From Burkholderia pyrrocinia (GTDB taxonomy: Bacteria > Pseudomonadota > Gammaproteobacteria > Burkholderiales > Burkholderiaceae), in contig NZ_CP070979.1 of the NCBI RefSeq assembly GCF_018417535.1, positions 310,001-374,000 on the forward strand: a stretch of DNA of 64,000 nucleotides, read 5' to 3'. The translations under genes and the position numbers were made by a program. The notes under the pieces are model-generated. The model made no database searches, was not told the DNA's origin, and saw only the letters and a program-made list of their open reading frames with translations. This document shows, one piece after another, positions 60,971 to 64,000 of this stretch (positions within the stretch are counted from its first letter, which is position 1; each line of letters opens with the position of its first letter).

Positions 60971-61559
60971 TTTTATCGTTCTCTCCGGGTGAAGAAGCGC
61001 GTCGGGAAATGCGGCGGCGGGACGTCTTCCGCGAATGCGACGCGCGTTGCGCTGCCTGGGACGAGAATATAACGCCTTGTCGACGTCATGGTGTACGTGG
61101 GCCGTGCCGGCATCGATTTCGTGGGCGCCGACCGGGGCAATCGGAGGCGTCAACCGGGCGGTGCACTTCGGCGATGCGCTCGCGGAGCAGGCGCATTTCG
61201 GCCTGCACCCGTCTGCGCTCCGGGCTGCACCGGGGTTGATTGCCGCGCTCGTCCTCGTCACCATGCTCGGCGATGTTCAAAGCGGGGAAGCGGACGGCCG
61301 TCGGTCATTCAAGCTATTTGACAAATGTTCCGGGTAGCGGCGTACTTTTATGTCGCACCGGAATATCGTGCCGTGGTAATAATCGGGCATCTTGTCGTCG
61401 TTACTCGAGGCAGTGTGCCCGACATGGCAGCAGCATTGCTGTTCTGGGACAAAAACACGATCGCAATCGGGGTGCCGTTTATACCGGACTTGTTCCGGAG
61501 CGGGTCACCGGGTTGCATGAACCGATGGCGATTGCGAAGCGTCGCCAATCAAGTCGAAC
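60971..61559. other. 589-bp divergent spacer
   Basis: Between the methyltransferase and the TPR glycosyltransferase. Contains promoter-like copy B (61300-61391). No coding sequence is supported in it. Confidence 0.4.
61300..61391 (+). repeat. Duplicated promoter-like element, copy B, with TTGACA -35
   Basis: Copy B carries TTGACA at 61318-61323 and TACTTT at 61343-61348 with a 19-bp spacer, which fits a sigma-70 promoter reading right toward the TPR glycosyltransferase at 61560. Copy A at 59504-59596 is the second member of the pair. The methyltransferase gene lies between the two copies. Confidence 0.6.
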
Positions 61560-63482
61560 ATGAGCGAACACAACGTTACGGGCAGTGACGCACAACGCGT
61601 CGGCGCGGCACACGCGGAATTTTCAGCCGGTGTCGCCGCGCACCACGCCGGACAGGCGACTGATGCCGCACGGCATTACCGGTCAGCGATTTCGCTGTAC
61701 CCGGATCACGCAGAGGCGTTGAACAATCTCGGTATCCTTCTCGAAGCCGAAGGTAACGCAGGCGAGGCGGAGCATTGCTACCGACGGGCCGTCGGGATTC
61801 ACCCCGACTACGTGGACGCCTGGTGCAATCTCGGTCTGTTGCTTCACGATGAAAAACGCTTCGATGAAGCAGAGGCCTGCTACCGCCGCGTATTGGCGTC
61901 GAATCCCGGCCATGGTCCGGTACTACGCAGGCTCGGCTTGCTGCTGCAGTTCATGGGCCGTCGCGCCGAAGCCGAACGCACTTTTCGGGACGCCGTCGTC
62001 GCTCGACCGTGCGATGCCACCGCTCATGCCGATCTGGCGATGCTGCTTCAAGAGATTGGGCGACTCGACGAAGCGGAGCAGCATTATCGGGAATCGCTCG
62101 CGCACGAGCCGAACGATGCAGCGGCGCTCAACAATTTCGGGGCCTTGCTTCACAAGCTCGCGCGGTTGCCGGAGGCCGAGACTTGCTTCCGGCGTGCGCT
62201 TTCGCTGAAACCCGACTATCGCGACGCGCGCGGCAATCTCGGTAACGTGCTGTTTGCACAGCAGCGATACGGTGAAGCCGAAGCGTGTTACCGCGATGTG
62301 CTCGCGGACGATCCGTCGTTCGCGGAGGGATGGAACAACCTGGGCCGCCTGCTGCATGACGCCGGCCGCCTGGACGAGGCAGCCGATGCGTTGAGGCACG
62401 CGCTAACGCTCGATCACGATCGCGTGCCGACCACGTTCAACCTGAGCCTGGTGCTGCTGGCGATGGGGCAGTACGAAGAAGGATGGCGGCTCTACGAAGC
62501 GCGCTATCGGCCGTCGTCGTACTGGGGCGACGATGCGCCACATCACGTTTTACCGAAGCTGCCGGCGCCGCTCTGGCAGGGCGAGTCGCTCGACGGAAAA
62601 TCGCTTGTCGTGTGGCCCGAGCAGGGGCTTGGCGATGTCGTGCAATTCGCGCGCTATTTGCCGCTGCTCAAGCGGAGAGGATTGTCGATGCTGACGGTGG
62701 TGTGTCCGGCTGCGTTGACGAACCTGATCGCGACGGTCGACGGCGTGGATCGTTGTGTCGGGCTTGACGACGCGTCGGCGCTTCCGACGCACGATTACGC
62801 ATGCCCGATCATGAGTCTTCCGTTGCGTTGCGGGACGACGATCGACACGATACCTGCGACGGTTCCCTATCTGCGCGTGCCCGCGCCGCTCGTCGAGCGC
62901 TGGCGGAGCAGCGTTCCGGCAGGCGGCTTCAAGGTCGGGCTGGTCTGGGCGGGCGATCCGCGGCCCGATCAGGCGCAGGCACACGCGACGGACCGCCGGC
63001 GCTCGCTTTCGGCGAGTGCGTATCTGCCCCTGCTGCAAATTCCGGGCGTGAGTTTCGTGAGCTTGCAGAAGGGCGAAACGACACGCCGGCAGATCGACAC
63101 GATTCCGTCGTCAATCCGTCCTGTCGATCCGATGGAACATGTGCGCGACTTCGCGGACACGGCGGCGATCATCTCCCATCTGGATCTCGTGATTACGGTC
63201 GATACGTCGGTTGCACATGTGGCAGGCGCATTGAACAAGCCGGTATGGATCCTGTCGCGCTTCGACGGCTGCTGGCGCTGGTTCGCGGATCGGGACGATT
63301 CGCCGTGGTATCCGGGAGCACGGTTGTTTCGACAATCGGAACCGGGGCAGTGGGCCGATGTGGTCGAGCGGGTTGTGTCTGCGCTCGAGCACCATCGTGT
63401 CGAATCGACTTCATTGCCGATATCCGCGGCGCAACAGGAAGAATCGGATCACTTTGGGTTGCCGACGTCGTATTTCGAGTGA
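61560..63482 (+). CDS. TPR-domain glycosyltransferase
   Basis: 640 residues. The N-terminal ~320 residues are at least eight tetratricopeptide repeats (HYRSAISLYPDHAEALNNLGILLEAEGNAGEAEHCYRRAV, AEACYRRVLASNPGH, ...). A glycosyltransferase domain follows: LVVWPEQGLGDVVQFARYLPLLKRRG and FKVGLVWAGDPRPDQAQAHATDRRRSLSASAYLPLLQIPG, then ISHLDLVITVDTSVAHVAGALNKPVWILS, the GT-B nucleotide-sugar site. In Burkholderia such TPR-fused enzymes can glycosylate surface proteins such as flagellin; that role is inferred here. Divergent from the methyltransferase. Confidence 0.93.
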   Translation: MSEHNVTGSDAQRVGAAHAEFSAGVAAHHAGQATDAARHYRSAISLYPDHAEALNNLGILLEAEGNAGEAEHCYRRAVGIHPDYVDAWCNLGLLLHDEKRFDEAEACYRRVLASNPGHGPVLRRLGLLLQFMGRRAEAERTFRDAVVARPCDATAHADLAMLLQEIGRLDEAEQHYRESLAHEPNDAAALNNFGALLHKLARLPEAETCFRRALSLKPDYRDARGNLGNVLFAQQRYGEAEACYRDVLADDPSFAEGWNNLGRLLHDAGRLDEAADALRHALTLDHDRVPTTFNLSLVLLAMGQYEEGWRLYEARYRPSSYWGDDAPHHVLPKLPAPLWQGESLDGKSLVVWPEQGLGDVVQFARYLPLLKRRGLSMLTVVCPAALTNLIATVDGVDRCVGLDDASALPTHDYACPIMSLPLRCGTTIDTIPATVPYLRVPAPLVERWRSSVPAGGFKVGLVWAGDPRPDQAQAHATDRRRSLSASAYLPLLQIPGVSFVSLQKGETTRRQIDTIPSSIRPVDPMEHVRDFADTAAIISHLDLVITVDTSVAHVAGALNKPVWILSRFDGCWRWFADRDDSPWYPGARLFRQSEPGQWADVVERVVSALEHHRVESTSLPISAAQQEESDHFGLPTSYFE

Positions 63483-63631
63483 TTCAAGAAACGGGCAAAA
63501 ATGGACGATAGGACGGAGTTGCTTCGAATTGAGCACAACAACAGCCTCGATCTGATGCCGTCGAATCCGTGGGTGCGTGATGTCGATCTTGGGCCTGCAG
63601 CTCCCATGTCCATGCAACGACTCATGAGGTC

Positions 63632-63982
63632 ATGCATGTCATCGCGGAGCACTCGCCTGAACGCAGGCCATCGGATGACGAGTGGCGAGCAATGCTGCCA
63701 ACTTGGCTAAAGGGGGAGAACCGCGAGTTGTCGAAGGATGAGACGGGCAGGTTGCTTTCGGTGACACCCAAGGAAAAGCGGGATCGCCTGCCTTGGGAGT
63801 TTCTCTCGTGGCTTGACGCAATTCGAGACCGCGGTTGGCACTGGTGGGGATACAAGCGGAAAGGCACGGAGGCGACACTTGTTTTGCATATTGCCATTTT
63901 TCCGGAGTGGATTGATGCATTTAGGGAACGAATGCGAGCGGCTGGCATTCGATTAATTCAGGAGCGTTACGCAGCTCTGTAG
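63632..63982 (+). CDS. Hypothetical protein
   Basis: 116 residues from the ATG at 63632, preceded by GAGG. Sequence RRPSDDEWRAMLPTWLKGENRELSKDETGRLLSVTPKEKRDRLPWEFLSWLDAIRDRGWHWWGYKRKG is Trp- and Arg-rich, soluble and unrecognised. A separate open frame at 63501-63710 with a plausible ATG overlaps it in another phase and is an alternative. Composition is somewhat AT-richer than the preceding genes. It ends 18 bp before the window edge. Confidence 0.5.
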   Translation: MHVIAEHSPERRPSDDEWRAMLPTWLKGENRELSKDETGRLLSVTPKEKRDRLPWEFLSWLDAIRDRGWHWWGYKRKGTEATLVLHIAIFPEWIDAFRERMRAAGIRLIQERYAAL

Positions 63983-64000
63983 GTTGGTTATCTGCTTAGC

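Noticed and set aside
61277..61390. 37-codon minus-strand frame inside promoter-like copy B
   Set aside because: Differences between the two copies fall mainly at first and second codon positions in this frame, so it is not under protein-level selection, and it has no ribosome site.
1..64000. tRNA, rRNA, CRISPR array, replication origin or plasmid maintenance genes
   Set aside because: No tRNA cloverleaf, rRNA segment, regular spacer-repeat array or DnaA-box/parAB cluster was seen while reading both strands; a covariance-model search would be needed for small RNAs.

Overview
The window looks like a piece of a Burkholderia replicon, probably Burkholderia cepacia complex and possibly a secondary chromosome. 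The evidence is high G+C with strong third-position G/C bias, two trimeric porins of the Burkholderia type that start with SSVTLYG after the signal peptide, a dense mix of LysR, AraC and ROK regulators, and many transporters. No rRNA, tRNA or CRISPR was seen.

Region 1 (1-13811) is carbohydrate uptake. A truncated ROK repressor is divergent from an APC permease and a ROK kinase, followed by a convergent porin. Next comes one long operon (5487-13811): solute-binding protein, two permeases, SIS-domain sugar-phosphate isomerase/deaminase, ATPase, GatZ/KbaZ-family protein, DeoR regulator and BadF-type kinase. The set fits (N-acetyl)galactosamine or a related amino sugar: import, 6-phosphorylation, deamination to tagatose-6-P, and then probably 4-epimerisation to fructose-6-P by the GatZ-like protein, because no aldolase partner is present.

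Region 2 (13812-23400) is an island. It starts with IS110 and Tn3 transposase remnants. It is bracketed by two diverged direct-repeat copies of a roughly 400-bp segment (14712-15105 and 22425-22846) and carries three predicted lipoproteins: a GH16 glycosidase with a ricin-type lectin domain (clearly AT-richer), an M66 (StcE/dictomallein-type) metallopeptidase with two single-base frameshifts, and a GH35 beta-galactosidase. Together with the adjacent amino-sugar operon this suggests a mucin or O-glycan utilisation locus. The right end holds decayed fragments and a FliT-like gene.

Region 3 (23400-36300) holds a GNAT enzyme, an old-yellow-enzyme reductase with a divergent AraC regulator, a LysR-linked SDR/peroxiredoxin/CMD redox group, a degenerate HPr-like protein, PhnA, a spermidine-synthase-like protein, a ribbon-helix-helix protein, YoaK, and small membrane proteins.

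Region 4 (35500-47100) holds a LuxR response regulator divergent from a hybrid histidine kinase, a fatty-acid-hydroxylase-type membrane protein, a Tat-lipoprotein serine hydrolase followed by a recombined pseudogene of tandem paralogues, a nonsense-broken AraC gene, and a hipBA toxin-antitoxin pair. The hipBA upstream region carries four 16-bp palindromes spaced at 50-51 bp.

Region 5 (47100-59400) is organosulfur use: TauD-type dioxygenase, SBP-ATPase-permease importer, acyl-CoA-dehydrogenase-like flavoprotein, LLM monooxygenase, a SoxC-like sulfite dehydrogenase with its cytochrome c, a porin, a DUF3088 protein and a second orphan sulfonate-type binding protein. Region 6 (59400-64000) holds a FkbM-type methyltransferase and a TPR glycosyltransferase, with a duplicated ~92-bp promoter-like element on either side of the methyltransferase gene.
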